Source: Novosphingobium sp. TH158
GTDB taxonomy: Bacteria > Pseudomonadota > Alphaproteobacteria > Sphingomonadales > Sphingomonadaceae
DNA: 64,000 nucleotides
Direction of reading: 5' to 3'
NCBI RefSeq assembly: GCF_002855555.1
Contig: NZ_PKRT01000001.1
Coordinates: 744,001 to 808,000, forward strand
Below, piece by piece: positions 48,507-57,538 of the stretch. The notes beneath the pieces are model-generated. The model had not been told where the DNA came from, did not search any database, and was given only the letters and a program-made list of their open reading frames with translations. Each line of letters starts with the position of its first letter. The first letter of the stretch is position 1. A program made the translations under genes and the position numbers.

Positions 48507-49466
48507 ATGAGCGCAAACCCTCCCGAACTCGATCAGGCCTTGCGGATATTCTCCGCCGGGCAGCGCCCGCAGGCGGTGACCATGATCGAGGGGCTGGTGG
48601 CACGCGGCATGCCGCAGGCGATGCTGCTGCTGGGCCACATGAAATGGGGCGGACACATCGCGCAGGATCCTGTCGGCGCGCGCCGGCTGTACGAGCGGGC
48701 CGGCAGTGCCGGGTCGCACGACGGAGCCGTGGCGGCGACCAACCTGCTGGCCAGCGGCATTGCCGGTGAGCGCAACTGGCTGGCGGCGCTGGAACGCCTG
48801 AAGTCCGAGGCGGCAAGCGACCCGGCCCGCAAGGCGGCGCTGGACCTGCTCGGGGCGATGGAACTGGACGCATCGGGCAACCCGCAGAGCCTGCCCGATG
48901 GCGATGTGTTGAGCGACAGCCCGCAGGTGACGCTTTACCGCGGCGTCTTCAGCCCGGCCGAGTGCGCCTATGTGCTCAAGATCGCCGAGCCGGGATATCA
49001 GCCTTCGATGGTGTACAATGCCCAACGCCAGCTGGTGCGCGATCCGATCCGCAGTTCCGATGGCTCGGTGCTGCACTGGCTGATCGAGGACCCGGCGATC
49101 CATGCCCTCAACCGCCGGCTGGCGTCGCTGGCCGGCCTGCCGCCTGAGAACGGCGAAGCGGCGCAGGTACTGCGCTACAATCCGGGGCAGGAATACAAGC
49201 CGCACCACGATTTCGTCCGTGCCGCAGAAAACCAGCGCACGATGACCGCGCTGGTCTGGCTCAACGATGGCTATGACGGCGGCGAGACGGCGTTCCTGCG
49301 AACCGGCCTCAAAGTGAAGGGACGCAAGGGCGATGCGGTGGTTTTCCGCAACACCCAGCCCGACAGCAGCCTGGACCCGATGAGCGAACACGCCGGCATG
49401 CCGGTGAAGCGCGGCACCAAGCTGCTTTACAACCGCTGGATCCGGGAAGCGCGCTGGCAGCCCTGA
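48507..49466 (+). CDS. Sel1-like plus prolyl-4-hydroxylase-type 2OG-Fe(II) oxygenase
   Basis: 319 residues. The N-terminal 110 or so residues hold Sel1/TPR-like helices (MPQAMLLLGHMKWGGHIAQD, AARRLYERAGS-like). The C-terminal half is a P4Hc domain with the iron site in EYKPHHDFVRAA (H-x-D), the distal H in DPMSEHAGMPVKRGTKLLYN (H, with K/R for 2-oxoglutarate) and QVLRYNPGQ. Probably hydroxylates a protein side chain; the target is unknown. Monocistronic, divergent from topA. Confidence 0.88.
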   Translation: MSANPPELDQALRIFSAGQRPQAVTMIEGLVARGMPQAMLLLGHMKWGGHIAQDPVGARRLYERAGSAGSHDGAVAATNLLASGIAGERNWLAALERLKSEAASDPARKAALDLLGAMELDASGNPQSLPDGDVLSDSPQVTLYRGVFSPAECAYVLKIAEPGYQPSMVYNAQRQLVRDPIRSSDGSVLHWLIEDPAIHALNRRLASLAGLPPENGEAAQVLRYNPGQEYKPHHDFVRAAENQRTMTALVWLNDGYDGGETAFLRTGLKVKGRKGDAVVFRNTQPDSSLDPMSEHAGMPVKRGTKLLYNRWIREARWQP

Positions 49467-49481
49467 GCGAGCGCTGGCGCC

Positions 49482-50606
49482 CTATCCTGCCAGGCTGACC
49501 CGTCCGGCGGCATGGCGCAGCAGCCGGCCAGCCAGTTCCAGTTCCAGCAGGGCAAGCTGGACTTCGGCCGCAGAAGCGCCCGACTGGCGGATCAGTTCAT
49601 CGACCGAGACCGGGGCAATCGTCAGCAGGCTGGCGATGTCGGCAGGCTGGGCGGGTTCCGCTTCGGCACGGTAGAGCGGAATGTCCTGGCTCTCGCGGAA
49701 GCGGCTGCGCGGCGCGCCGGTGAAGCCCTGGAGCAGTTCGATCACGTCTTCGGGGCGCTGCACCAGCACCGCACCATCGCGGATCAGCTGGTTGCAGCCG
49801 TGGCTGCGGCTGTCGAGCGGCGATCCGGGAATGGCCATGACCTCGCGCCCGAACTCGCCCGCCAGCCGCGCGGTGATAAGCGAGCCGCTTTTTGGCGCGG
49901 CCTCCACCACCAGAGTACCCGCGGCCATCCCGGCGATGATCCGGTTGCGTGCGGGGAAGTGCCGGGCCAGCGGCTCGGTGCCGCAGGGCTGCTCGGCAAT
50001 CAGCAGGCCGTCGCGAGCGACCTCTTCCTGCAGGGCGGCGTGCTCCGGCGGGTAGGAAATGTCGATGCCGCTGGCGATCACGCCCACCGTGCCCCCGCCG
50101 CTGGCCGCGCCGGAAAGCGCGCCCTTGTGCGCGGCGCCATCGATCCCGCGCGCCAGGCCGGAAACGATCGTGCAGCCCTGCCCCGCAAGCGCGGCGGCAA
50201 AATCGCGCGCCAGCTTCACCGCCGCTGCCGAGGCATTGCGCGCGCCGACAATGGCGACGCAAGGCCGCGATGCCAGCGCGGCATCGCCCCGCACCGTCAG
50301 GATCGGCGGTGCACCGTCGCATTCCGCCAGCAGCGCGGGATAGTCCGCCGAATCGTGGAACAGGTAGCGCGCCCCTGCCCGCCGCACCGCTGCAACCTCT
50401 GCCTCGATGCGGTCTGCGGGAGCGGCCCGGTATCGCGCCCCGCCCCGCGCCGCGAGATCGGGCAGCGCCTCAAGCGCGGCGGAGGCAGTGCCGAAACGGC
50501 GCAGCAGCTGGGCATAGCTGACCGGCCCGACATTGGGCGAGCGCAACAGGCGGATGCGGGCAAAGGCCTCGTCCTGCGAAAGGTCGAGCGCCGGGGCCAC
50601 GCTCAT
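49482..50606 (-). CDS. dprA: DNA-processing protein DprA
   Basis: Loads RecA on incoming single-stranded DNA during transformation. 374 residues: an N-terminal helical part, the Rossmann DprA domain (AIVGARNASAAAVKLARDFA, SGLARGIDGAAHKGAL, GTVGVIASGIDISYP, FPARNRIIAGMA, SGSLITARLAGEFGREVMAI), and a C-terminal winged-helix-like part (VSVDELIRQSGASAAEVQLA). The start at 50606 overlaps the plsY stop by 4 bases. Confidence 0.95.
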   Translation of the reverse strand: MSVAPALDLSQDEAFARIRLLRSPNVGPVSYAQLLRRFGTASAALEALPDLAARGGARYRAAPADRIEAEVAAVRRAGARYLFHDSADYPALLAECDGAPPILTVRGDAALASRPCVAIVGARNASAAAVKLARDFAAALAGQGCTIVSGLARGIDGAAHKGALSGAASGGGTVGVIASGIDISYPPEHAALQEEVARDGLLIAEQPCGTEPLARHFPARNRIIAGMAAGTLVVEAAPKSGSLITARLAGEFGREVMAIPGSPLDSRSHGCNQLIRDGAVLVQRPEDVIELLQGFTGAPRSRFRESQDIPLYRAEAEPAQPADIASLLTIAPVSVDELIRQSGASAAEVQLALLELELAGRLLRHAAGRVSLAG

Positions 50607-51193
50607 CCCTTGGAGCCTACCTTCGGTTCGGTGCCGGCGCGCAGGCGGGCGATATTGGCCCGGTGCAGCCACAACACGAGCAGGGCGAGGATTGCCAGCG
50701 CAGGCACATAGTCACCCAAGCCGAAGGCCAGGGCAGCAAGCGGCGCAGAGACGGCCGCGCTCATCCCCGAAAGCGACGAGATGCGGGTGATGGCAAGCAT
50801 GCCGAGCCAGACCACGGCGTAAACGAGGCCGATCTGCCAGCCGAGACCCAGAGACACGCCCATGAGCGTGGCCACACCCTTGCCGCCGCGAAACTTGAGC
50901 CAGACCGGGAAGCAGTGCCCGATTACCGCGGCAAGCCCGCCAAGCGCCGGATCGCCGCCGGGAAGCTCGCCAGCCAGCCAGACCGCGGCAAAGCCCTTCG
51001 CCAGGTCAAGCAGGAGGGTTGCTGCCGCAAGCCCCTTGCGCCCCGTGCGCAGCACGTTGGTGGCGCCGATATTTCCCGAGCCGATCGAGCGCAGGTCCCC
51101 CGCACCGGTCAGCTTCGTCAGGATCAGGCCGAAGGGCACCGATCCCAGCAGGTAGCCCGCGATGAGCGTTGGCAGCACGGCATTCAGGTCCAT
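50603..51193 (-). CDS. plsY: Glycerol-3-phosphate acyltransferase PlsY
   Basis: Membrane enzyme that acylates glycerol-3-phosphate from acyl-phosphate, first step of phospholipid synthesis. 196 residues with about five to six helices and the conserved motifs: LLGSVPFGLI, SIGSGNIGATNVLRTGRKG and FRGGKGVATLMG. The start at 51193 (MDLNAVLP) is the family start; an upstream ATG at 51214 adds a few residues. Coupled to dprA. Confidence 0.96.
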   Translation of the reverse strand: MDLNAVLPTLIAGYLLGSVPFGLILTKLTGAGDLRSIGSGNIGATNVLRTGRKGLAAATLLLDLAKGFAAVWLAGELPGGDPALGGLAAVIGHCFPVWLKFRGGKGVATLMGVSLGLGWQIGLVYAVVWLGMLAITRISSLSGMSAAVSAPLAALAFGLGDYVPALAILALLVLWLHRANIARLRAGTEPKVGSKG

Positions 51194-51271
51194 CGATTTC
51201 CCCCGTTTCCGCACAGCCCCTTAGCGCCTTCGCTTGCATTCGCGCAGCGGAAAAATAGGTATGCGGCCGAT

Positions 51272-52081
51272 ATGGCTCATTCTCCCGATCCCGCCGCCCC
51301 GGTGCTGCTGTTCGATTCCGGCGTCGGCGGGCTATCCGTGCTGGCAGAGCTCAGAAAGGTGCTGCCCGAGGCACCGGTGATCTATGCCGCAGACCTTGCC
51401 GGCCTGCCCTATGGCGAGAAAAGCGAGGCGGAGATTGCCGCGCGCGTCTGCGGATTGCTGGGTCGCCTGTCCGAACGATACCAGCCGCGGCTGATCTGCA
51501 TCGCCTGCAACACCGCCTCGACCATTGCCCTCGCCATGGTGCGCGATGTGCTGGAAGTGCCGATCGTCGGCACGGTCCCGGCGATCAAGCCCGCTGCGGA
51601 AATGACGCGCACCGGAGTGATCGGCCTGCTGGGAACGGCGGCCACGATCCGCCAGCCCTATGTCGACCGGCTGGAGGTGGAATTCGCCAAGGGGAAGACC
51701 CTGCTGCGCCATGCCGCCCCCGAACTGGTCGGTGCGGCAGAGGCCAAGCTGCGCGGGGAACCCGTGGACAGCGCCGTTTTCATGCGGGCTGCCGAGGGCT
51801 TGCGCCGCCAGCCCGGAGCTGAGCGGATCGATACGGTGGTGCTGGCATGCACCCATTTCCCGCTCGTGAAGGATGAGCTGGCGCAGGCTTTCGGCCCGCA
51901 GGTGCACTTCATCGACGGGGCAGCGGGGATTGCCCGTCGGATCGCCGCCCTTACTGCCGGCCAGCAATTCACCCGCCCTGACCCCGACTGCGCCCTGCTG
52001 ACCGGCAAGGACACTGCCCTTGCCGATGCGCTGGCACCGGCCTTCGGGAAGTTCGGGATTTCCCGGATCCTCATGCTATAG
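51272..52081 (+). CDS. murI: Glutamate racemase
   Basis: Makes D-glutamate for peptidoglycan. 269 residues with DSGVGGLSVLAEL, the first catalytic cysteine in CIACNTAS, GTVPAIKPA, and the second in VVLACTHFPLVKDEL. The ATG at 51272 is the family start; an in-frame extension to 50663 is on the opposite side of plsY and is rejected. The next gene starts 11 bases after the stop. Confidence 0.95.
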   Translation: MAHSPDPAAPVLLFDSGVGGLSVLAELRKVLPEAPVIYAADLAGLPYGEKSEAEIAARVCGLLGRLSERYQPRLICIACNTASTIALAMVRDVLEVPIVGTVPAIKPAAEMTRTGVIGLLGTAATIRQPYVDRLEVEFAKGKTLLRHAAPELVGAAEAKLRGEPVDSAVFMRAAEGLRRQPGAERIDTVVLACTHFPLVKDELAQAFGPQVHFIDGAAGIARRIAALTAGQQFTRPDPDCALLTGKDTALADALAPAFGKFGISRILML

Positions 52082-52092
52082 GCAGGGGGCAA

Positions 52093-53016
52093 ATGACCCG
52101 TCGCATCAACCTGTTGCTGCTTGCCTTGCTGCTGATCCTCGGCGGCCCGGTGTGGTACCTGCTGCTCGACACCAGCCCGTGGCGAGTTCCGCCGAAAGAC
52201 CTGCGACTGGCAGAAGCGCGTCGCCTTGCCGAGGCGATGCCCGGTCCCCGGCCTGAGCGCATCAGCCTCGACATCGTTGCGTGGAAGCGTGTGCCCGGCA
52301 ATCTCTTTGCTGCAGGATCGGGCTTCAAGCGGCGTCTGATCGCGGTGATGGCCTTCCGCCTCGATGTGCCCGGCAGGCCGCCGATCATGATCGATAGCGG
52401 CATGACCCGCGCCTATGCGGACGAACTGGGCATGGAAGCCTTTGACGAACCGGCACAGGCCCGCGTCAACAAGTCGCTGCGCGAAGCCGGGACCATCCTG
52501 TTCACGCATGAGCATGCCGATCACCTCGGCGGGCTGGCCGCACTGGCGGGGGCCGAAGGGGGCGCGCCGCTGTTGTCGCGCGTGATGCTCAATCCCGCGC
52601 AGGCAGCAGCCACGACGAGGCCCTCGTCCTTCCTGCCCTGGCCGCAGGGAACGGCCATTGCCCCGCGCATCGGCGCTGCCGGCCCGCAAGCCGTTGCGCC
52701 GGGCGTCGTAGTGATCCCCACGCCGGGCCACACCCCCGGATCGCAGATGATCTATGTCCGCCTGGCGAGCGGCAAGGAGTACCTGTTCGCCGGGGACACG
52801 GCAGTCCTGGTGATGAACTGGCAGCAGGAGCGCCCGCCCTCGCGGCTGCTTTCGGACCGCCTCGTCCCGCAGGACCGCGCCGCGATGGTAGGCTGGCTGC
52901 GCGCCTTGAAGGCGGAGCATCGCGGCACCCCCGCGCTGGCGATCGTTCCGGGGCACGATTCCGATTGGATCCTCGATCCCGGTAACGGCATGGGCTTCCA
53001 GCGGATCGGCGACTGA
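52093..53016 (+). CDS. Membrane-anchored metallo-beta-lactamase-fold hydrolase
   Basis: 307 residues: N-terminal membrane anchor or signal (NLLLLALLLILGGPVWYLLL), then an MBL domain with FTHEHADHLGG (HxHxDH), TPGHTPGSQMIY (third His), FAGDTAVL (bridging Asp) and VPGHDSDW (last His). The metal site is complete. The substrate is unknown; such proteins include lactonases and general hydrolases. Follows murI closely. Confidence 0.87.
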   Translation: MTRRINLLLLALLLILGGPVWYLLLDTSPWRVPPKDLRLAEARRLAEAMPGPRPERISLDIVAWKRVPGNLFAAGSGFKRRLIAVMAFRLDVPGRPPIMIDSGMTRAYADELGMEAFDEPAQARVNKSLREAGTILFTHEHADHLGGLAALAGAEGGAPLLSRVMLNPAQAAATTRPSSFLPWPQGTAIAPRIGAAGPQAVAPGVVVIPTPGHTPGSQMIYVRLASGKEYLFAGDTAVLVMNWQQERPPSRLLSDRLVPQDRAAMVGWLRALKAEHRGTPALAIVPGHDSDWILDPGNGMGFQRIGD

Positions 53017-53109
53017 ACGCTACACAAAGTTTCTGGCAACCGGGGCGCGGATCGTCTAAAGGCGCGCCATTTGACGGGCCAGCTATCTGGCCGACAAGGA
53101 CAGCGGCGC

Positions 53110-54324
53110 GTGAATTACGACAAGATTTTCGATGCAGCGATCGAGCGACTCCACTCCGAAGGTCGCTATCGCGTTTTCATCGATATCCTCCGGAACAAGG
53201 GTGCCTACCCCAACGCGCGCTGCTTTGCCGGTCATAACGGGCCCAAGCCGATCACCGTCTGGTGCTCGAACGATTACCTCGCCATGGGGCAGCACCCCAA
53301 AGTGATCGAGGCGATGGAACAGGCGCTGCACGATGTCGGCGCCGGTTCGGGCGGCACCCGCAACATCGGCGGCAACACCCATTACCATATCGAGCTTGAG
53401 GCCGAACTGGCCGACCTGCACGGCAAGGAAGGCGCGCTGCTGTTCACTTCGGGCTATGTCTCGAACGACGCGACGCTCTCCACCCTCGCCAAGATCCTTC
53501 CCGGCTGCGTGATCTTCTCGGACGAGCTCAACCACGCCAGCATGATCGCCGGCATCCGCAATTCTGGCGCCGAAAAGAAGGTGTTCCGCCACAACGATCT
53601 TGAACACCTGGAACAGCTGCTGGCCGAAACCGATCCGGACGTGCCCAAGCTGATCGCCTTCGAAAGCGTCTATTCGATGGATGGCGATATTGCGCCGATC
53701 CACGCCATTTGCGACCTGGCGGACAAGTACAACGCGCTGACCTATATCGACGAGGTTCACGCCGTTGGCATGTACGGCCCGCGCGGCGGCGGCATCACCG
53801 ATCGCGACGATGCGGCCAAGCGCATCACCATCATCGAAGGCACGCTGGGCAAGGCTTTCGGCGTAATGGGCGGCTATATCGCAGCTGATCGCAAGATCAT
53901 CGACGTGATCCGCTCCTATGCCCCCGGCTTCATCTTCACCACCTCGCTCAGCCCGGTGCTGGTCGCGGGCGTGCTCGCCTCGGTCCGCCACCTCAAGAGC
54001 TCGAGCGTTGAGCGCGATGGCCAGCAGGCCGCCGCCGCCTTCCTGAAAAAGAGCTTCGCCGATGCCGGCCTGCCGGTGATGCCCAGCACCACCCACATCG
54101 TGCCGCTGATGGTCGGCGATCCGGTGCGCGCCAAGCAGATCAGCGACATCCTGCTCGCCGAATACGGCGTCTATGTGCAGCCAATCAACTTCCCCACCGT
54201 GCCGCGCGGAACGGAGCGCCTGCGCTTCACCCCCGGGCCTTCGCACAGCGAAGCGATGATGCGAGAACTGACTGAAGCGCTGGTCGAAATCTGGGAACGG
54301 CTGGAACTGAAGCTCGCCGCCTGA
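53110..54324 (+). CDS. hemA: 5-aminolevulinate synthase
   Basis: PLP enzyme that condenses glycine with succinyl-CoA, the alphaproteobacterial (Shemin) route to haem. 404 residues: [71 protein letters not shown] (PLP Asp), [15 protein letters not shown] (PLP lysine), FTTSLSP. The start is GTG at 53110 with AAGGA before it; the frame opens further upstream but is not conserved. Consumes succinyl-CoA, which the mutase module can supply. Confidence 0.96.
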   Translation: MNYDKIFDAAIERLHSEGRYRVFIDILRNKGAYPNARCFAGHNGPKPITVWCSNDYLAMGQHPKVIEAMEQALHDVGAGSGGTRNIGGNTHYHIELEAELADLHGKEGALLFTSGYVSNDATLSTLAKILPGCVIFSDELNHASMIAGIRNSGAEKKVFRHNDLEHLEQLLAETDPDVPKLIAFESVYSMDGDIAPIHAICDLADKYNALTYIDEVHAVGMYGPRGGGITDRDDAAKRITIIEGTLGKAFGVMGGYIAADRKIIDVIRSYAPGFIFTTSLSPVLVAGVLASVRHLKSSSVERDGQQAAAAFLKKSFADAGLPVMPSTTHIVPLMVGDPVRAKQISDILLAEYGVYVQPINFPTVPRGTERLRFTPGPSHSEAMMRELTEALVEIWERLELKLAA

Positions 54325-54454
54325 AGGCGGGATTGCTCCGTTTCGGGGCCGCATCAGTTTACAATGGACCTTCCATGAAAAAGCGATAGGCTCCCCCATC
54401 GCCCTGACGGGTCGTGCCTGCAGGGCTGGTGTCGCAACCGGGATATGGGAGGGG

Positions 54455-56086
54455 ATGATGGCCGAAAACTGGGCCGCCGACGTCAGGAAATATGCGCCTG
54501 ACGCAGACGAAAGCATAATCGCCGGAATCGTCAGGTACTGCGGGATCGCGCTGCGAAATCGCGATTCGGCGCTGGTGAGCTTCTCCGATCCCACCGAACT
54601 CGCCCGGGTGCGCACCAATTACCTGAAGAAGAAGCTGGGCCTTTCCCTTGCCGACGATGTGCTGGACGAAGCCATTGCCAAGGTTGGCGCGGCGATGAAG
54701 GGCGATCGCACGAAGAACCGCGTCACGGTCTATTACCTGCTGGCCCGGGACTTCGACAAACTCGGCCTGTTCGCGAAGAAGCCGGGGGCGAAGGCCCCAG
54801 CTGCGCCCAAGGCAAAGGCCAAGCCGGAGAAGGCAAAGGCACCGGCCAAGACAGCTTCCGCCAAGGCCGCCACTCCAAAGGCTGCACTGGGCAAAACCCC
54901 AGCTGCGAAGGCGCCTGCCGCAAAGGCGGAAAAGCCCGCGAGCGCCACGAAGGTTGCGGCCAGCAAGGCAGCACCGGCAAAAGCCACGACGGCCAAGGCT
55001 GACACGGCCAAGGCGACAGCCACGAAGGCCGCACCGGCCAAGGCAACGCCCGCTGCAAAGGCGGCAAAGGCTACGCCTGCCAAGATCGCCGCCGAACCGA
55101 AGGCCGCAGCCAAGGCCCCGGCAAAGAAGAAGGCCGCCCCTGCCAAGGCTGCTGCTGGCGCAGCGGGTGTCGCCACGCTGGCGAGCCTTGGCACTAAGAG
55201 CAGGAAAGCCGCAAAAGCTACAGTCGATACCAGCGAAGCGGCCGTCACTGCTGCTGCCGCCACCGCGACCAAGGTCGCGGCTGTCGCAGCAGGCGCGGCG
55301 GGTGCCGTCGCGGCAACCGCAGGCAGCGTTGCAGCCAAGACGGCCGATACCGCGGGCAATGCCCTTGCCGGAGCGGCAGACCTTGCCGGCAGTGTCGCCT
55401 CGGGCGCGGCAGAGGCGGTTGAAAAGGCCGGTGCCGCTGTCGCCGGCGTGGCTGGTGCGGCAACTGCCGGAATGGCTGGGCTGGCATCGGGCGCAGGCGA
55501 TGCCGTGCAAGGCCTGCTGGGCGATGAGGATCGCGAAGGTGGTTCAATGAACTGGCTGTGGTGGCTGTTGCTCCTGCTGCTGCTCCTGCTGGCGATCTGG
55601 TGGTTCTTCCTGCGCAGCCCGGCGGTCAGCACAGAGGCCGATGCCCCTGCCGTGAACGCAGCCGCGGCCGGCGCTGCGGCAGCCCTGCCCGCCGCATTCG
55701 CTTCCGCCCCTGCGGAAGGCCAGGCAGCCATTCCTTCGGGCGAGGGCGTGACGGTGGAAATGCGCGAGGGCAAGCCGGTGGTGAAGGTCTATTTCAGCAC
55801 GGGCCAGACCACGGCTCCGGCGGCACTCACCGAAGCGGCAGGCGGCCTGAAGGCCTATCTTGATGCCAACACCGGGGCCGCGCTCGCCGTTTCGGGCTAC
55901 AACGACACCAGCGGCAATGCGGCGGCCAATGCCAGGCTTTCCAAGGAACGCGCACAGGCGGTGAAGGCGGCGCTGCTGGCGGCGGGTGCTCCCGAAGCTG
56001 CCGTCACCCTCGTGAAACCGGAAAACACGACCGACACCAGCGTTCCCGCCGCAGCGGCGCGCCGGGTGGAAGTTTCGGTGAAGTAA
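54455..56086 (+). CDS. DUF2853-histone-H1-like-TM-OmpA-like fusion protein
   Basis: 543 residues in four parts. (1) A DUF2853-type domain, about 1-110: WAADVRKYAPDADESIIAGI, YLKKKLGLSLADD, RVTVYYLLARDFDKLGL. (2) An Ala/Lys/Pro region at about 112-235, with AAPAKA- and KAATPKA-like repeats resembling H1-type basic tails. (3) A helical Ala-rich stretch to about 364, then a strong membrane helix (MNWLWWLLLLLLLLLAIWWF, 365-384). (4) An OmpA-like domain at about 431-543, with VKVYFSTGQT, SGYNDTSGNAAANARLSKER and a terminal AAARRVEVSVK, expected to bind peptidoglycan. The layout would place a basic cytoplasmic arm and a periplasmic anchor on one protein. Function unknown. Confidence 0.82.
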   Translation: MMAENWAADVRKYAPDADESIIAGIVRYCGIALRNRDSALVSFSDPTELARVRTNYLKKKLGLSLADDVLDEAIAKVGAAMKGDRTKNRVTVYYLLARDFDKLGLFAKKPGAKAPAAPKAKAKPEKAKAPAKTASAKAATPKAALGKTPAAKAPAAKAEKPASATKVAASKAAPAKATTAKADTAKATATKAAPAKATPAAKAAKATPAKIAAEPKAAAKAPAKKKAAPAKAAAGAAGVATLASLGTKSRKAAKATVDTSEAAVTAAAATATKVAAVAAGAAGAVAATAGSVAAKTADTAGNALAGAADLAGSVASGAAEAVEKAGAAVAGVAGAATAGMAGLASGAGDAVQGLLGDEDREGGSMNWLWWLLLLLLLLLAIWWFFLRSPAVSTEADAPAVNAAAAGAAAALPAAFASAPAEGQAAIPSGEGVTVEMREGKPVVKVYFSTGQTTAPAALTEAAGGLKAYLDANTGAALAVSGYNDTSGNAAANARLSKERAQAVKAALLAAGAPEAAVTLVKPENTTDTSVPAAAARRVEVSVK

Positions 56087-56160
56087 TCGGCATGGAGGGT
56101 GGAAGCCGCTGCGCTTCCGCCCTTCCCCCCGCCCGGCCAATTGCCTAGGCAGGCTCCGCG

Positions 56161-57315
56161 ATGGAGCTGAACCCGATCTACGCCCGGATGGGCATCACCA
56201 TTTTCGAAAAGATGTCCGCGCTGTGCCGCGATGGCTCGCGCATCAACCTTGGCCAGGGATTTCCCGACGATAGCGGCCCGCGCGAACTGATCGAGGCAGC
56301 GGCCCGGGCGCTTCGCGACCGATCCAACCAGTATCCCCCCAGCCCCGGCGTGCCCGAACTGCGCGATTCCGTGGCCGAATTCTATCGCCAGCGGCAGGGC
56401 CTTGACCTCAATCGCGACAACATCCTTGTCACCTCGGGGGCGACCGAAGGCATCGCCGTGTCCATCCTCGCCACGGTGAACCCCGGCGATGAAGTGCTGA
56501 TCTTCAATCCGGCCTTCGATGTCTATGCGCCGATGGTCCGCCGCGCAGGCGGCGTGCCCGTGTTCATTGACCTTCTGCCCCCGCAGTGGACTTACGATCG
56601 GGCGCGCATCGAGGCGGCAATAACGTCGCGCACGCGGGTGATGCTGCTGAACGATCCACTCAACCCCACCGGCACCTGCGCGAGCGAGGCGGAACTGGCG
56701 ATGCTGGCGGACATTTGCCTCGCGAATGACCTGATCGCCATCTGCGACGATGTGTGGGAAGCGGTTCGCTTTGACGGGCGCCCGCACCGCTCGCTCTTCT
56801 CGATGCCGGGAATGGCGCAGCGGTCGGTGAAGATCGGATCGGCCGGAAAGATCTTTGGTCTCACCGGCTGGAAGATCGGCTGGCTCTGCGCGCAACCGCC
56901 GATTGCCCAGGCCCTAGCCCGCGCCCACCAGTTCATCACCTTCACCACGCCGCCTGCCCTGCAATATGCGGTGGCCGAGGGGCTGGCGATGGATGGCGTG
57001 ATCGACGCGCGAAATGAAGGCTGGAACCCCGGCCGCACCGTGCTTTCCGCCTGCCTGCGCGATGCCGGCTTTGCCGTGCTGGAAAACAGCGCAACCTGGT
57101 TCACCTGCATCGACCTGCCGGCATCGGGCATCACGCTGGCGGACGAGGACTTTGCCGAAGCTCTGGTCAATCACGGCGGCGTGGCGACCATTCCGGTGTC
57201 GGCCCTGTGCGAAGGCGGCGGCGTGAAAACCGTGCTGCGCCTGTGCCACGCCAAGCCCGAAAGCAGCCTGCGGGAGGCAGTGCAGCGCATGGCAGCGTTC
57301 CGCGCGAGCCTGTGA
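56161..57315 (+). CDS. PLP-dependent aminotransferase (class I/II)
   Basis: 384-residue fold-type I aminotransferase close to kynurenine/methionine/aspartate-type enzymes: INLGQGFPDDSGPRELIEAA, NQYPPSPGVPELRDSVAEFY, VTSGATEGIAVSI, LNDPLNPTGTCASEAELAML, DDVWEAV and the PLP lysine in SAGKIFGLTGWKIGWLCA. The ATG at 56161 gives the family start. Specificity is not assigned. Single gene; it converges on the UGSC gene across 224 bases. Confidence 0.9.
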   Translation: MELNPIYARMGITIFEKMSALCRDGSRINLGQGFPDDSGPRELIEAAARALRDRSNQYPPSPGVPELRDSVAEFYRQRQGLDLNRDNILVTSGATEGIAVSILATVNPGDEVLIFNPAFDVYAPMVRRAGGVPVFIDLLPPQWTYDRARIEAAITSRTRVMLLNDPLNPTGTCASEAELAMLADICLANDLIAICDDVWEAVRFDGRPHRSLFSMPGMAQRSVKIGSAGKIFGLTGWKIGWLCAQPPIAQALARAHQFITFTTPPALQYAVAEGLAMDGVIDARNEGWNPGRTVLSACLRDAGFAVLENSATWFTCIDLPASGITLADEDFAEALVNHGGVATIPVSALCEGGGVKTVLRLCHAKPESSLREAVQRMAAFRASL

Positions 57316-57494
57316 CGCCGGGCGCTGTCCTACACGCCCCGCGCAGCGTATAACCGGCAGGCTCCTTGACATCGTCGATCCTGCCGCGCGTTCCCGGGCG
57401 AACGACAGCGCCGCTTTTTTATTTTTCCCTGCGACAAATGCGCACTGCAACCACCCGATACCCGCAGGAACGCTGGGCTGAAGGCTTGCCGCGC

Positions 57495-57526
57495 GAGGTT
57501 GACACGGTGTCAACCTTGTCAACCTC
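57495..57526. promoter_or_regulatory. Triple half-site operator-like palindrome
   Basis: GGTTGACACGGTGTCAACC is a perfect 9-bp inverted repeat with a one-base centre, and TTGTCAACCTC right after it repeats the second half-site. The outer arms also pair (GAGGTTGACA with TGTCAACCTC), so three copies of the GTTGACA half-site lie in 32 bases. It is typical of a repressor operator. The rest of the gap at 57316-57538 holds no gene; it has a weak CGTTC/GAACG hairpin followed by a T-rich run that may end the aminotransferase transcript. Confidence 0.5.
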
Positions 57527-57538
57527 ACGAGCAATGGA

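Noticed and set aside
54790..55150. Short tandem DNA repeats in the K/A-rich part of the DUF2853 fusion
   Set aside because: The GCCAAGGC-like units are irregular and follow from the amino-acid composition, so they are not a separate repeat element.
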